Of a stretch of 64,000 nucleotides of DNA, positions 1-8,106 are shown in pieces. Below the pieces are notes generated by a model. It was not told the DNA's origin, searched no databases, and was given only the letters and a program-made list of their open reading frames with translations. Source of the DNA: an uncultured Jannaschia sp. GTDB taxonomy: Bacteria; Pseudomonadota; Alphaproteobacteria; Rhodobacterales; Rhodobacteraceae. A program made the position numbers and the translations under genes. The DNA lies in NCBI GenBank assembly GCA_947494145.1, contig CANLTZ010000003.1, positions 186,001-250,000 on the forward strand. The letters are read 5' to 3'. The number at the start of each line of letters is the position of its first letter. Within the stretch, counting starts at the first letter, position 1.

Positions 1-1
1 C

Positions 2-262
2 CCTGCGCGGTGCCTGGGCAACCGCTTCACCGCCTGGGATGCGGGCAATTTGCCACCGGTGCCAGATTACCCCATCACTTATGACGCGGGAAAAGCGCTT
101 CACGCTGCGGCAGCCGCGAACGGGGACCATGGCTACGGTGCCCATTGGGCGGGTCAAGGCGCGCCCCTTGCCCGCAGACTTCCCGCTGCCGAGTTGATGA
201 CCCAACTTGCCGTCGAGCTTCGCGACCACCTGCCAGAGGCGCACGATTATTCGGCCGAATAA
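2..262 (+). CDS. Nitronate monooxygenase, C-terminal fragment
   Basis: Only the last 86 codons are inside the window; the gene begins upstream. The visible part matches the end of FMN-dependent nitronate monooxygenases (2-nitropropane dioxygenase family), which oxidise alkyl nitronates to carbonyl compounds and nitrite. Family landmarks seen are the segment PDYPITYDAGKAL and, after it, AHWAGQGAPLAR followed by LPAAELMTQL, the usual C-terminal helix. The frame is open to the window edge, so no start can be assigned. It lies just upstream of the ilv leader on the same strand. Assignment rests on the tail only; the exact substrate cannot be judged. Confidence 0.8.
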   Translation, partial: PARCLGNRFTAWDAGNLPPVPDYPITYDAGKALHAAAAANGDHGYGAHWAGQGAPLARRLPAAELMTQLAVELRDHLPEAHDYSAE

Positions 263-412
263 TCGGAGCAGGCCCGTTAGATGCCAGCGCCCCGCCCGAC
301 CGGCGCACGCAACATTCGGAATAATCCCACATCCTGCGAGAAACTTTCTCTTGCCCTGTTGACGACCCCCGCGCGATCCGTATGGTCCCTGCCACGAACA
401 AAGGAAACCGTG

Positions 413-460
413 ATGGCCACGCTTCTCGTAATTGTAGGATCAGGGTGCATGGGTCGCTAA
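413..460 (+). CDS. ilv operon leader peptide (15 aa)
   Basis: A short reading frame with a clear ribosome site (AAAGGAAA, about 6 nt before the ATG) encodes MATLLVIVGSGCMGR. It contains Leu-Leu-Val-Ile-Val in a row, using CTT, CTC, GTA, ATT and GTA, which should be less-used codons in this GC-rich genome. It ends 28 nt before a strong intrinsic terminator and 88 nt before ilvI. This is the classic layout of a branched-chain amino acid attenuator: ribosome stalling at the Leu/Val/Ile run when charged tRNA is scarce should prevent terminator formation. The role is inferred from layout; the peptide itself is read directly. Confidence 0.85.
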   Translation: MATLLVIVGSGCMGR

Positions 461-488
461 CCGCGACGGCCATATCGGCAACCATGCG

Positions 489-518
489 CCCCCGGAGTTG
501 ACCCCTCCGGGGGTTTTT
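489..518 (+). terminator. Attenuator terminator of ilvI
   Basis: A perfect 9-bp stem (CCCCCGGAG pairing with CTCCGGGGG) with a 7-nt loop is followed by five T. It sits between the leader peptide stop and the ilvI ribosome site. It is the transcription stop arm of the attenuator. An upstream pairing, GTCGC with GCGAC around the leader stop codon, is a possible part of the alternative fold. Confidence 0.85.
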
Positions 519-548
519 CGTGGGACGCCGCAGAAAGGAACAGGACAG

Positions 549-2303
549 ATGACCAAGCAGATGACCGGCGCACAGATGGTCGTGAAAGCGCTCAAGGACC
601 AGGGCGTCGACGTCGTGTTCGGCTATCCCGGCGGCGCGGTCCTGCCGATCTATGACGAGATCTTCCAGCAGAACGATATTCGCCACATCCTGGTCCGCCA
701 TGAACAGGCCGCCGTCCATGCGGCCGAAGGCTACGCACGCTCCACCGGCAAGGTTGGCGTCGCGCTCGTTACTTCTGGACCCGGTGCCACCAACGCGGTC
801 ACGGGGCTGACCGACGCGCTGATGGATTCGATCCCGATCGTCGTGCTGTCAGGCCAGGTGCCCACCTTCATGATCGGCTCGGACGCGTTCCAGGAAGCCG
901 ACACCGTGGGCATCACGCGGCCCTGCACCAAGCATAACTGGCTGGTCAAGGAGACGGATCGGCTGGGCGCTGTCGTGCATGAAGCGTTCCATGTCGCCCA
1001 ATCCGGTCGCCCCGGCCCGGTACTGGTCGACATCCCGAAGGATGTCCAATTCGCCTCGGGCGCCTATGTCAGCCCGGACGAGGCCGAGACGTCCCATTAC
1101 CAACCGCGCCTGCGCGCCGACCCAGACGCCGTGGCCCAGATGGTCGAGTTGATGGAAACCGCCGAGCGGCCGGTCTTCTATACCGGCGGCGGCGTCATCA
1201 ATTCCGGCCCGGCCGCCAGCACGCTTCTGCGCGAATTCGTCGAGGCCACGGGCTTTCCCATCACATCGACCCTGATGGGCCTGGGCGCCTATCCGGCGTC
1301 GGGTGAACATTGGCTGGGCATGCTGGGGATGCATGGTCTCTATGAGGCCAATATGGCGATGCATGGTTGCGATCTGATGATCAATATCGGCGCGCGTTTT
1401 GATGACCGGATCACGGGCCGCATCGACGCGTTCAGCCCCAAATCGCAGAAGGTCCATATCGATATCGACCCGTCCAGCATCAACAAGGTGGTCAAGGCCG
1501 ATGTCCCCTTGCTGGGGGACGTCTCCCACGTGCTGGAAGACGCGCTGCGCCTTTGGAAGGAACGCGGCCGCAAAGTGAACCGGGAAGGCTTGCAAAAGTG
1601 GTGGGCCCAGATCGAAACTTGGCGCGAAGTGCGCTGCCTGGCCTTCACCCAAGACGGGCCCACGATCCGGCCCCAGCACGCCGTGGCCCGGCTGGAAGCG
1701 CTGACCAAGGGGCACGACCGCTACATCTGCACCGAAGTGGGCCAGCACCAGATGTGGGCCGCGCAATATATGGGCTTTGAGGACCCCAATCGTTGGATGA
1801 CGTCTGGCGGCTTGGGCACCATGGGCTACGGCCAGCCTGCCGCCATGGGCGTTCAGGTGGCGCACCCCGATGCACTGGTCATCAACGTCGCAGGCGAGGC
1901 GTCGTGGCTGATGAACATGCAGGAAATGGGCACCATGGTGCAGTACCGCCTGCCCGTGAAGCAATTCATCCTTAACAATGAACGCCTTGGCATGGTCCGC
2001 CAATGGCAGGAATTGCTGCACGGAGAGCGCTATTCCCAAAGCTGGTCCGAAGCCCTGCCCGATTTCGTCAAATTGGCCGAGGCCTTTGGCGCAAAGGGCA
2101 TCCAATGCGCCGACCCCGCCGATCTGGATGACGCGATCATGGAGATGGTGAACCATGACGGCCCGGTCATCTTCGACTGCCTGGTGGAAAAGCACGAAAA
2201 CTGCTTCCCCATGATCCCGTCGGGCAAGGCCCATAACGAGATGCTTCTGGGCGACGCCCCGACCCAAGGCGCCATTGATGCGAAGGGGTCTGTGCTGGTT
2301 TAG
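549..2303 (+). CDS. ilvI: Acetolactate synthase large (catalytic) subunit
   Basis: This thiamine-diphosphate enzyme condenses pyruvate with pyruvate or 2-oxobutyrate, the first committed step of valine, leucine and isoleucine synthesis. The 584-aa protein has the expected length and three-domain order. The catalytic Glu is E52 in RHEQAAVHAAEGYAR. The FAD/central domain contains GARFDDRITG. The C-terminal TPP/Mg region has AGEASWLMNMQEMG, a variant of the usual GDGSFQMN signature. I chose the ATG at 549 because AGGAACAGGACAG precedes it; an upstream in-frame start would lie inside the terminator. The gene is controlled by the leader attenuator directly upstream. The regulatory subunit ilvN lies 1.4 kb downstream. 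Confidence 0.97.
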   Translation: MTKQMTGAQMVVKALKDQGVDVVFGYPGGAVLPIYDEIFQQNDIRHILVRHEQAAVHAAEGYARSTGKVGVALVTSGPGATNAVTGLTDALMDSIPIVVLSGQVPTFMIGSDAFQEADTVGITRPCTKHNWLVKETDRLGAVVHEAFHVAQSGRPGPVLVDIPKDVQFASGAYVSPDEAETSHYQPRLRADPDAVAQMVELMETAERPVFYTGGGVINSGPAASTLLREFVEATGFPITSTLMGLGAYPASGEHWLGMLGMHGLYEANMAMHGCDLMINIGARFDDRITGRIDAFSPKSQKVHIDIDPSSINKVVKADVPLLGDVSHVLEDALRLWKERGRKVNREGLQKWWAQIETWREVRCLAFTQDGPTIRPQHAVARLEALTKGHDRYICTEVGQHQMWAAQYMGFEDPNRWMTSGGLGTMGYGQPAAMGVQVAHPDALVINVAGEASWLMNMQEMGTMVQYRLPVKQFILNNERLGMVRQWQELLHGERYSQSWSEALPDFVKLAEAFGAKGIQCADPADLDDAIMEMVNHDGPVIFDCLVEKHENCFPMIPSGKAHNEMLLGDAPTQGAIDAKGSVLV

Positions 2304-2314
2304 CGCGCGGCTTC

Positions 2315-2632
2315 ATGAACTGGATCTGGCCACTTCTCCCGAAGATGCCCCTGGGTTTCTGGGTGGTGGTGGCCGGGTCCGTATCGCTGGGGCAACTGAC
2401 AGCATATCTTGGCCTCACCCGCATCTTGTCGCTCGCGCGCAGGACCTGTTGGGTCATAGCCGTGCCCCTGGTTACGCTGGTGACGGCCTATGCCCATGCA
2501 GCTTTTGAAACCGGCTGGCTTGCCGGTATGTTCATGGACAACCGCTTCGCGTTTCTGCTCGTAGCCCACGGTCTGGTCGCCCCGCCCTTGCTTGCGCTTT
2601 GGCTAATCATGGGACATCGGAAGAAACCATGA
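2315..2632 (+). CDS. Small integral membrane protein, unknown function
   Basis: A 105-aa, strongly hydrophobic protein with about three membrane spans (roughly residues 13-33, 43-63 and 75-100) and a basic C-terminus (GHRKKP). It starts 11 nt after ilvI on the same strand, so it is probably transcribed with it. I recognise no domain. Position between ilvI and the EF-hand gene gives no functional hint. Confidence 0.65.
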   Translation: MNWIWPLLPKMPLGFWVVVAGSVSLGQLTAYLGLTRILSLARRTCWVIAVPLVTLVTAYAHAAFETGWLAGMFMDNRFAFLLVAHGLVAPPLLALWLIMGHRKKP

Positions 2633-3027
2633 CCTTGGAAGCGATTGTACGCTGCGCACGAAATCCGTTTTTCTTCCGCCCGCTATCTGCGTTTGTTCTC
2701 TATACAATGGGGCTTGTCCCACGGGCGTATTGCCGGAGGACAAGGTGGGCCTGAACCTGTACCGCTTTTCAGCCGCCTCAGTTGCTTGTTCGAGCCCCTT
2801 GCGTTCCAAAGCGAAGGGTTTTTATCCAGTTTAATGCTCAAGTGGTTGTCGAAAAGCCAATAGCTCAGGTTTGTCGAGAACCGTTGTAGATGTCGGTGGC
2901 GCGGACCATAGCAGTCATCAGTGTGTTTGACGATTGGCGTGCCAGCGGCGTTTTGATTTGCAAAGCACCGCCGACATATCAGGTCGTCCTTGATAGATGA
3001 GGGGCGCCAGCGCCCCCCAAGCCGAAC
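2633..3027. other. Intergenic stretch, no supported gene
   Basis: About 395 bases between the small membrane gene and the end of the EF-hand gene. Short frames exist on both strands, but none has a convincing ribosome site or recognisable product. A 7-bp inverted pair (CTTGTCC at 2713, GGACAAG at 2738) could form a hairpin. A GGGGCGC-CA-GCGCCCC hairpin at 3001-3016 sits just past the EF-hand stop codon without a clear T tract, and may act as its 3' end. Confidence 0.5.
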
Positions 3028-3411
3028 CTATCGCGCCAGCATGCCGTCCGGGGCAAGGTCGGCATCGATGCTTGCCATCTCGGCCTGCTCGATAGCGCCC
3101 GTGCCATCCGTGTCATAGCGGTTGAACAGCAGCGCATTGTATTCCGCCTCGTCCACGCCGCCATCGCCATTGAGATCCATGTTCGCGTATTCGCCCACTG
3201 GCGTAAGGCCCGAATCCCACTCTGTGGCATCCAGCGAGGCCGAGGCATCGCCATCAAAGGTCGAAAACGTTCCCAACGATCCGAAACCAGCCACGAATTC
3301 GTTGGGGTCGATGGCCGCGTTGCCGTCTAAGTCCCATGTCGCGGCGCTGTCGGCGCTAGCGATCCCGGCGAAAGCGGTTGCCAGTACGGCAAAAGTCAGG
3401 TGCTTGATCAT
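3028..3411 (-). CDS. Exported EF-hand calcium-binding protein
   Basis: A 127-aa protein that begins with a signal peptide (MIKHLTFAVLATAFAGIASA, cleavage likely after Ala20). Four EF-hand-like loops follow: DLDGNAAIDPNEF, DGDASASLDATEW, DLNGDGGVDEAEY and DTDGTGAIEQAE. The third is the most canonical; the second lacks some oxygen ligands. It is therefore probably a periplasmic Ca2+-binding protein. The start at 3411 has AGGAGAGACAAG in front of it; the frame continues upstream, but that part lacks any family feature. It lies between ilvI and ilvN on the opposite strand. Confidence 0.85.
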   Translation of the reverse strand: MIKHLTFAVLATAFAGIASADSAATWDLDGNAAIDPNEFVAGFGSLGTFSTFDGDASASLDATEWDSGLTPVGEYANMDLNGDGGVDEAEYNALLFNRYDTDGTGAIEQAEMASIDADLAPDGMLAR

Positions 3412-3748
3412 CTTGTCTCTCCTGTCAGGGTGGGCTGGACGGTGCGCCCAGGCCTCTGCCCGTCGCGTGCCCTGCGCGCGGCGCCCCCGCCAGACGGACC
3501 CCGCTATCCCTGCCATTCCGAACGCGCACCCGCTCAAGCGCTGGCAAAACCCTGCACGAAGCGGCCCCCAGTTCCGCCGACGCCCCCACGCTCGGCAAGG
3601 GCTTGCCATGGCTCGGCGACAAGGGGCCGATGGCGCCGGCACAGCAGACGCGCCACAGCCGCGTCCGCACGGCCCGCCAGACCTTTCCTCCACCGCGTGA
3701 TCGGGGCACAAGACGACCGGAGCCCGCGCAACCACAAGGACGAAGGCC
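3412..3748. other. Intergenic stretch between divergent genes
   Basis: About 337 GC-rich bases separate the EF-hand gene (leftward) from ilvN (rightward). It should carry both promoters, but I could not pick out convincing -35/-10 pairs. Open frames cross it on both strands with no ribosome site or recognisable product, so I call no gene. Confidence 0.5.
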
Positions 3749-4315
3749 ATGTCACCGCTCAAACTCAAAAAGGGCTCCAGCAGCCATTCCGCCTACAACC
3801 TGCGCCCCACCTTCTCTGACGTGCAGGAGCGACACACCCTGGCACTGCTGGTCGACAACGAAGCGGGCGTCCTGGCCCGCGTCATCGGGCTCTTTTCCGG
3901 GCGCGGCTACAACATCGAAAGCCTAACGGTGGCCGAAGTGGACCACGAGGGCCACATGTCCCGCATCACCGTCGTCACCGTGGGCACGCCCCAGGTAATC
4001 GAGCAGATCAAGGCCCAGCTTGGCCGCATCGTCACGGTGCGCGAAGTCCACGATCTGACCGTCGAAGGCCCGGCGGTGGAACGGGAACTGGCGCTCTTCA
4101 AGGTCCACGGCACCGGCGACAAGCGCATCGAAGCGCTGCGCCTGGCCGAGATTTTTCGGGCCAACGTGGTCGATAGCACGCTCGACAGCTTCGTCTTCGA
4201 GATCACGGGCGATGTGGGCAAGATCGATGCCTTCGCCGAGCTGATGCGCCCCATCGGCCTCGTGGAAATGGCGCGTACCGGGGTCGCCGCCCTCAGCAGG
4301 GGCGGCGGCAGCTGA
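3749..4315 (+). CDS. ilvN: Acetolactate synthase small (regulatory) subunit
   Basis: This is the regulatory partner of IlvI; it activates the catalytic subunit and gives valine feedback inhibition. The 188-aa length fits the family. An N-terminal ACT domain (about residues 28-100) is visible in RHTLALLVDNEAGVLARVIG and GYNIESLTV, followed by the C-terminal ALS domain with HGTGDKRIEALRLAEIFRA and the ending SFVFEITG. The ATG at 3749 is preceded by AAGGACGAAGG. It is separated from ilvI by two unrelated genes, one on the opposite strand, so the subunits cannot share a simple transcript. Confidence 0.96.
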   Translation: MSPLKLKKGSSSHSAYNLRPTFSDVQERHTLALLVDNEAGVLARVIGLFSGRGYNIESLTVAEVDHEGHMSRITVVTVGTPQVIEQIKAQLGRIVTVREVHDLTVEGPAVERELALFKVHGTGDKRIEALRLAEIFRANVVDSTLDSFVFEITGDVGKIDAFAELMRPIGLVEMARTGVAALSRGGGS

Positions 4316-4320
4316 CGGCG

Positions 4321-4797
4321 CTAAAGCTCGCGGACATGGGCGTCGACGCCATGTTCACGCGCCATGGCCAGCATCGTCTTGCCGTCCACGATACCTGCGA
4401 AACCGCCGCCATCGTCCAACCCGCCAATGGGCCCATAGAACACACAGAATAACTCGCAACCATCGTTGCTTACCGGTCTATGAACGTCGCCTGCGGGTTC
4501 AAAGATGTAATCCCCCGCGCGCCCGATATCGTCTTCGGTGTAGCAAATAGACCCTGACGTCACGAGGACTTCGATCCCGCCTAAATGCTGATGCACCGGG
4601 GCCACAACGCCCGGCTCGACCTTCAACATACAGGTAAAGCCGCCATGGCGGGGGTCCACACTCATCAGCTTGTAGGAAACGCCCTCCATCACCCACGGCA
4701 TCCAAGGCACTTCTGCCAAGCGGACGAATGTCGGATAGGGCAGCGTCAGCATCGCTTCGACCGGACTTCCGCCTGTGGTGTGCTCAAAATCTTTCAT
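4321..4797 (-). CDS. Cupin-fold protein, dihydroxyacetophenone dioxygenase-like family
   Basis: A 158-aa single-domain cupin. Metal ligands expected of a mononuclear site are visible: H69, H71 and E76 in PVHQHLGGIEVLV and H106 in GDVHRPVS. The sequence style resembles the 2,4'-dihydroxyacetophenone dioxygenase/ChrR-like cupin group, but the substrate cannot be read from the sequence. The start has GGAGGAGA upstream. It is transcribed away from the neighbouring AraC-type regulator across a 131-bp shared control region, which suggests that regulator controls it. Confidence 0.75.
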   Translation of the reverse strand: MKDFEHTTGGSPVEAMLTLPYPTFVRLAEVPWMPWVMEGVSYKLMSVDPRHGGFTCMLKVEPGVVAPVHQHLGGIEVLVTSGSICYTEDDIGRAGDYIFEPAGDVHRPVSNDGCELFCVFYGPIGGLDDGGGFAGIVDGKTMLAMAREHGVDAHVREL

Positions 4798-4858
4798 CGC
4801 ATCTCTCCTCCTGGATTGCCGGAGGAAGTCTGCCCGGCATTACGCGACCTCGCGTGGG

Positions 4859-4893
4859 CGATGCTGCGGAAATCGGACGATTCTGCGGAAATC
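4859..4893 (+). promoter_or_regulatory. Direct repeat, candidate AraC-type operator
   Basis: Two copies of a 16-bp sequence, CGATKCTGCGGAAATC (K = G or T), start at 4859 and 4878. They are in the same orientation and 19 bp apart. They lie in the divergent region between the cupin gene and the AraC-type regulator. Tandem half-sites about two helical turns apart are what AraC-family proteins typically bind, so this is a candidate operator. Confidence 0.5.
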
Positions 4894-4928
4894 TTGCCGC
4901 GGACGCCAAAACCGATATCTATTGGACT

Positions 4929-5807
4929 ATGGAAGCGCAGAGCCACCGCACAATCGTTGACAATGTCTCGCACGGCTTTGGGGCCGAACCTTCGGCTGCG
5001 CGCTTTCTCGACGACAAATCGGTGCCCCTCGCCGCCGCCGCCTTCCAAGGCACTGGCCAACGGATCGTGCGTTCCGCACCGGACGCGCGATACGCAATCG
5101 CCGCGATTCATTTGCATCAACCATTCGATGTGGACCTGCAACTCGATACCGATCCGGTGTTCGCAGGCCGCGTTCAGCCGGGGCAGTTCGTCCTTGTACC
5201 ACCCGGAATGCGCCCCGAGGCCGAAGTCGACGGTACGTGGTCTGTCTTGCACCTCTATCTGCCGCTTGGGGTGCTTGAAGAGCTCAATCCAAACTGGGAG
5301 GGGCATACCGGCCGCGGTCTTTGGTACGGCGCCCGCGCAGGCATCCAGCGGCTCGCCGTGCAAGCCGTCCGTGAAATGCGGGCCGAGGAACGTGCCCAAC
5401 GCTTCAAAGCCGATGGCACATTGCGGCAATTGATCGCCCGCCTTGTCCCCAACCTCAACCGGGCGCCGTCCCCGGAACGACTGGCGCCCTATGCATTACG
5501 GCGTGTGATGGCACATCTGGATGCCAATTTCGCCAAGCCGATCACCGTGGCGGACCTGGCCGATAGTGCCGGTTTGGCCGAGGCCCATTTCGCGCGGGCC
5601 TTTCGCAACAGCACGGGGCTGACGCCGGGCAACGCCATCCGCGCACGCCGGATGAAAGCCGCCTGCACCTTGCTTGCCGAGACGAACCTGCCCGTGCTCG
5701 AGATCTCGGCGGTTATCGGGTACGCTGACCCCGGCTTCTTTGCCCGCATCTTCCGCAGAGAATTCGGCGTTACCCCCGCTTCGTGGCGGCGGATGCAGAG
5801 GCGTTAG
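4929..5807 (+). CDS. AraC-family transcriptional regulator
   Basis: A 292-aa regulator with an N-terminal sensor-like region and a C-terminal double helix-turn-helix of about 100 residues. The first HTH is around ITVADLADSAGLAEAHFARAF; the second ends in the family signature with IGYADPGFFARIFRREFGVTPASWRR. I use the ATG at 4929; the frame stays open upstream, but that extension would overlap the cupin gene. It is divergent from the cupin gene, with a direct-repeat operator candidate between them. The inducer is unknown. Confidence 0.85.
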   Translation: MEAQSHRTIVDNVSHGFGAEPSAARFLDDKSVPLAAAAFQGTGQRIVRSAPDARYAIAAIHLHQPFDVDLQLDTDPVFAGRVQPGQFVLVPPGMRPEAEVDGTWSVLHLYLPLGVLEELNPNWEGHTGRGLWYGARAGIQRLAVQAVREMRAEERAQRFKADGTLRQLIARLVPNLNRAPSPERLAPYALRRVMAHLDANFAKPITVADLADSAGLAEAHFARAFRNSTGLTPGNAIRARRMKAACTLLAETNLPVLEISAVIGYADPGFFARIFRREFGVTPASWRRMQRR

Positions 5808-5839
5808 GACACGGCGAAATCCCGGCACGCTCTGGCGGT

Positions 5840-5865
5840 CAAGAGTTGTCAGTTGACAACTCTTG
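5840..5865. repeat. Perfect 12-bp inverted repeat, intergenic
   Basis: CAAGAGTTGTCA and its exact complement TGACAACTCTTG are separated by only 2 bp. It sits between the convergent ends of the AraC-type regulator and the 49-residue-repeat protein. There is no T tract on either side, so it is not a standard intrinsic terminator. The very short spacer looks more like a dimeric protein-binding site, or a cruciform between convergent genes. Confidence 0.6.
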
Positions 5866-5937
5866 GACGGCTTTAATGAAACGCTGCACCAACCAACTTG
5901 CCGGATTGAAGCCCCGCCCAGCCGGGCACCACTGATG

Positions 5938-8106
5938 TCACATCAGTGCATCGGATGGACCATCGGGCGAGACCGTCGCCAAGAGGTCGTCATCGCTGAT
6001 TTCGACGAAGGACCGCTCGGTCCCGTCGGGATTGTACTCGATCTCCCGAGAGGCCCAGTCGCGCACATCGCCTTCATCCGTGATCAACCGATGGATCAAG
6101 ACGCAATCATCGTAGCGATCAATCCGCCGTATCCCCTCATCTGAAAGGCGTTCGTAATAGCTCAGATCGCCGTTTTCATCGAATGCAGAATCCTGCCTTG
6201 CCCAATCGAAGACATCGTTTTGATCGGTGCGAGTCTGCGTGACCAATTCACCAAAGAAATAGTCCTGCCAGACATGTAATCCGTTATCGTAATCCACCAT
6301 CCGCACCTGCAATTCGCCATCGCTGTCAAAGGTGTCACGCTGGGACGTCCAATCCCAAGTATCGCCTTGATCCCAAAGCTCACGCGAAACGAGCACACCG
6401 TCGCAATATTCTTCCCGTTGCTCGACCCTGTCATCAAACGTTGTTTCGACCAGGTCCAGTTGTCCTGACGCATCAAATGTATAGGCCTTATAGTTCCAAT
6501 CCCACGCATCGCTGCGATCAAAGAATTCCCGGTATGCGATCACGCCGTTGACGTAGTCGTCATACTGATCAACACCGTCATCAAAATCAATTTCCGCTCT
6601 CTCAAGCTGCCCAAGATCATCAAATTCGTAGACCTTGTAGTCCCAATCCCTCGCATCGCCATGATCCCACAGTTCCCGGTATGCAATTACGCCATTGGCG
6701 TAGCCTTCCAACTGCTCAAGACCGTCATCAAACTCGATATACGTCACCTCAAGCTGCCCAAGGCCATCAAATTCGTAAACCTTGTAGTCCCAATCCCTCG
6801 CATCGCCACGATCCCACAGTTCCCGGTATGTAATTACGCCATTGGCGTAGCCTTCCAACTGTTCAAGACCGTCATCAAATACGATGTACACCCTGTCGAG
6901 CTGACCAACGGCGTCAAAATCGAAATACTGTTCAGACCAATCGTGCGCGTCTTTCAAGTCTTCAATCATGCGGGACGTGACCACACCGTGCAGGTATCTT
7001 CCAGATTGCACGACCCCATCATCGAAAAGGATGTAGTCGTCTGCCAGGTCACCCACCGCGTCGTAAGTTCGGTATTGCTCTGACCAATCCCGCGCGTCCC
7101 CAAGGTCCAGGTGCGTTTTGCTTCGGATTATGCCGTCCCTATATTCAATGGTCCGAACGACACCGTCATCAGCCACGCGGTCGTGCTGCACAACCTGCCC
7201 TTGCGGATCATACCACGTCACTTGCAACCACCAATCAAAGGCGTCAGCGAGATCTGTTTGGATCTCATGCGATAAGACACCACCGGTATAGGTGCCCGTC
7301 CAAATGACGCCATTGTCGAACACGGTCTCGCGAGAAACGAGGCCCCTTACGGGATCATAGATGAATTCACGACTTTCCCAGACGCGCGCGTTCTCTTCAT
7401 CGGTTTCAATCCGTGAGACGCGGTTCCCCGCCTCGAACTCCTGGACTGAGCGGACCCCGTCATCCATGACCCGCTCGAAGTATTCCAAGCGGCCGTCGTT
7501 GTCCCGGCGTATTTCCTTTGTCCGCCATGCTTCCGCATCGCCTGGGTCCGCTTGGACACGAAACGTCTCAACGCCGTCAATGAACTCCTGTGCTATGCCA
7601 CTGCCGTCATCTTCCCATCGATAGAAGTAAAAGCTCTCGTCGTTGTCTCCGTATATGTATCCGTAGGATTCCCACTCATAGATATTCGCCTGGTCGACCA
7701 AATGAGTGAATGCAGAAACACCGTCGTCATATTCGACGAAAACCTCAACGCCATCATTGCGGGTTTCCTGAGACGTCGCCAAAACACCGTCAGCCTTAAA
7801 CTTGAAACTCCGCGACTGCCAGCCTCGCGCATCTTCCGTATCCTCCAACTCGCGCGTGACCAACACGCCGTCCGAATAGGTATCCGTGCGAAAAACTCCG
7901 TTATCGGCCATGCGATCAAACCGGGTCAGCACCCCGTCCGCGTCGAAATAGGACACCATGTAAGCTACGTCCCGGCTGTCGAACACGTCGGTCAGGCGAC
8001 GGCTAACCAACACACCGTCTACGAAAACCTCAACGAGGGTGGCCCCGTCAGCCAAGATGCGAGTCTCTTCCCGCTGAGTGGATGACAGACGATCCCCGAG
8101 GGCCAT
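5938..8106 (-). CDS. Acidic tandem-repeat protein (about 14 copies of a 49-residue unit)
   Basis: A 722-aa, very acidic protein built almost wholly from a 49-residue repeat. Each unit carries a conserved Trp in a D-x-x-D-x-x-DW context, a turn like FDxxGQL, then FDDG and a Y-x-NGV segment. The pattern suggests repeated beta hairpins, loosely like YD or MORN repeats, but I do not recognise the family. No signal peptide or membrane span is visible. I chose the second ATG (8106) because AAGGAG lies 6 nt before it. Base composition looks less GC-rich than the neighbours, and two units are nearly identical in DNA, so copy number probably changes by recombination. Export by a signal-less route is possible but unproven. 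Confidence 0.75.
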   Translation of the reverse strand: MALGDRLSSTQREETRILADGATLVEVFVDGVLVSRRLTDVFDSRDVAYMVSYFDADGVLTRFDRMADNGVFRTDTYSDGVLVTRELEDTEDARGWQSRSFKFKADGVLATSQETRNDGVEVFVEYDDGVSAFTHLVDQANIYEWESYGYIYGDNDESFYFYRWEDDGSGIAQEFIDGVETFRVQADPGDAEAWRTKEIRRDNDGRLEYFERVMDDGVRSVQEFEAGNRVSRIETDEENARVWESREFIYDPVRGLVSRETVFDNGVIWTGTYTGGVLSHEIQTDLADAFDWWLQVTWYDPQGQVVQHDRVADDGVVRTIEYRDGIIRSKTHLDLGDARDWSEQYRTYDAVGDLADDYILFDDGVVQSGRYLHGVVTSRMIEDLKDAHDWSEQYFDFDAVGQLDRVYIVFDDGLEQLEGYANGVITYRELWDRGDARDWDYKVYEFDGLGQLEVTYIEFDDGLEQLEGYANGVIAYRELWDHGDARDWDYKVYEFDDLGQLERAEIDFDDGVDQYDDYVNGVIAYREFFDRSDAWDWNYKAYTFDASGQLDLVETTFDDRVEQREEYCDGVLVSRELWDQGDTWDWTSQRDTFDSDGELQVRMVDYDNGLHVWQDYFFGELVTQTRTDQNDVFDWARQDSAFDENGDLSYYERLSDEGIRRIDRYDDCVLIHRLITDEGDVRDWASREIEYNPDGTERSFVEISDDDLLATVSPDGPSDALM
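6601..6894 (-). repeat. Two near-identical 147-bp tandem units
   Basis: The segments 6601-6747 and 6748-6894 inside the repeat-protein gene differ at only a modest number of positions, while other units of the gene are far more diverged. Anchor strings recur exactly 147 bp apart (for example, at 6664 and 6811). This indicates a recent in-frame duplication of one 49-codon unit. Confidence 0.85.

Noticed and set aside
849-2267. Long open frame antisense to ilvI
   Set aside because: It mirrors the codon structure of ilvI, has no ribosome site and no recognisable domain; a typical GC-rich shadow frame.
3412-3768. N-terminal extension of the EF-hand gene
   Set aside because: A signal peptide and strong ribosome site place the start at 3411; the extension is Arg/Pro-rich and lies in the intergenic region.
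6601-6894. Possible CRISPR-like or direct-repeat array
   Set aside because: The repeats are 147 bp, contiguous, and coding in frame; no spacers.
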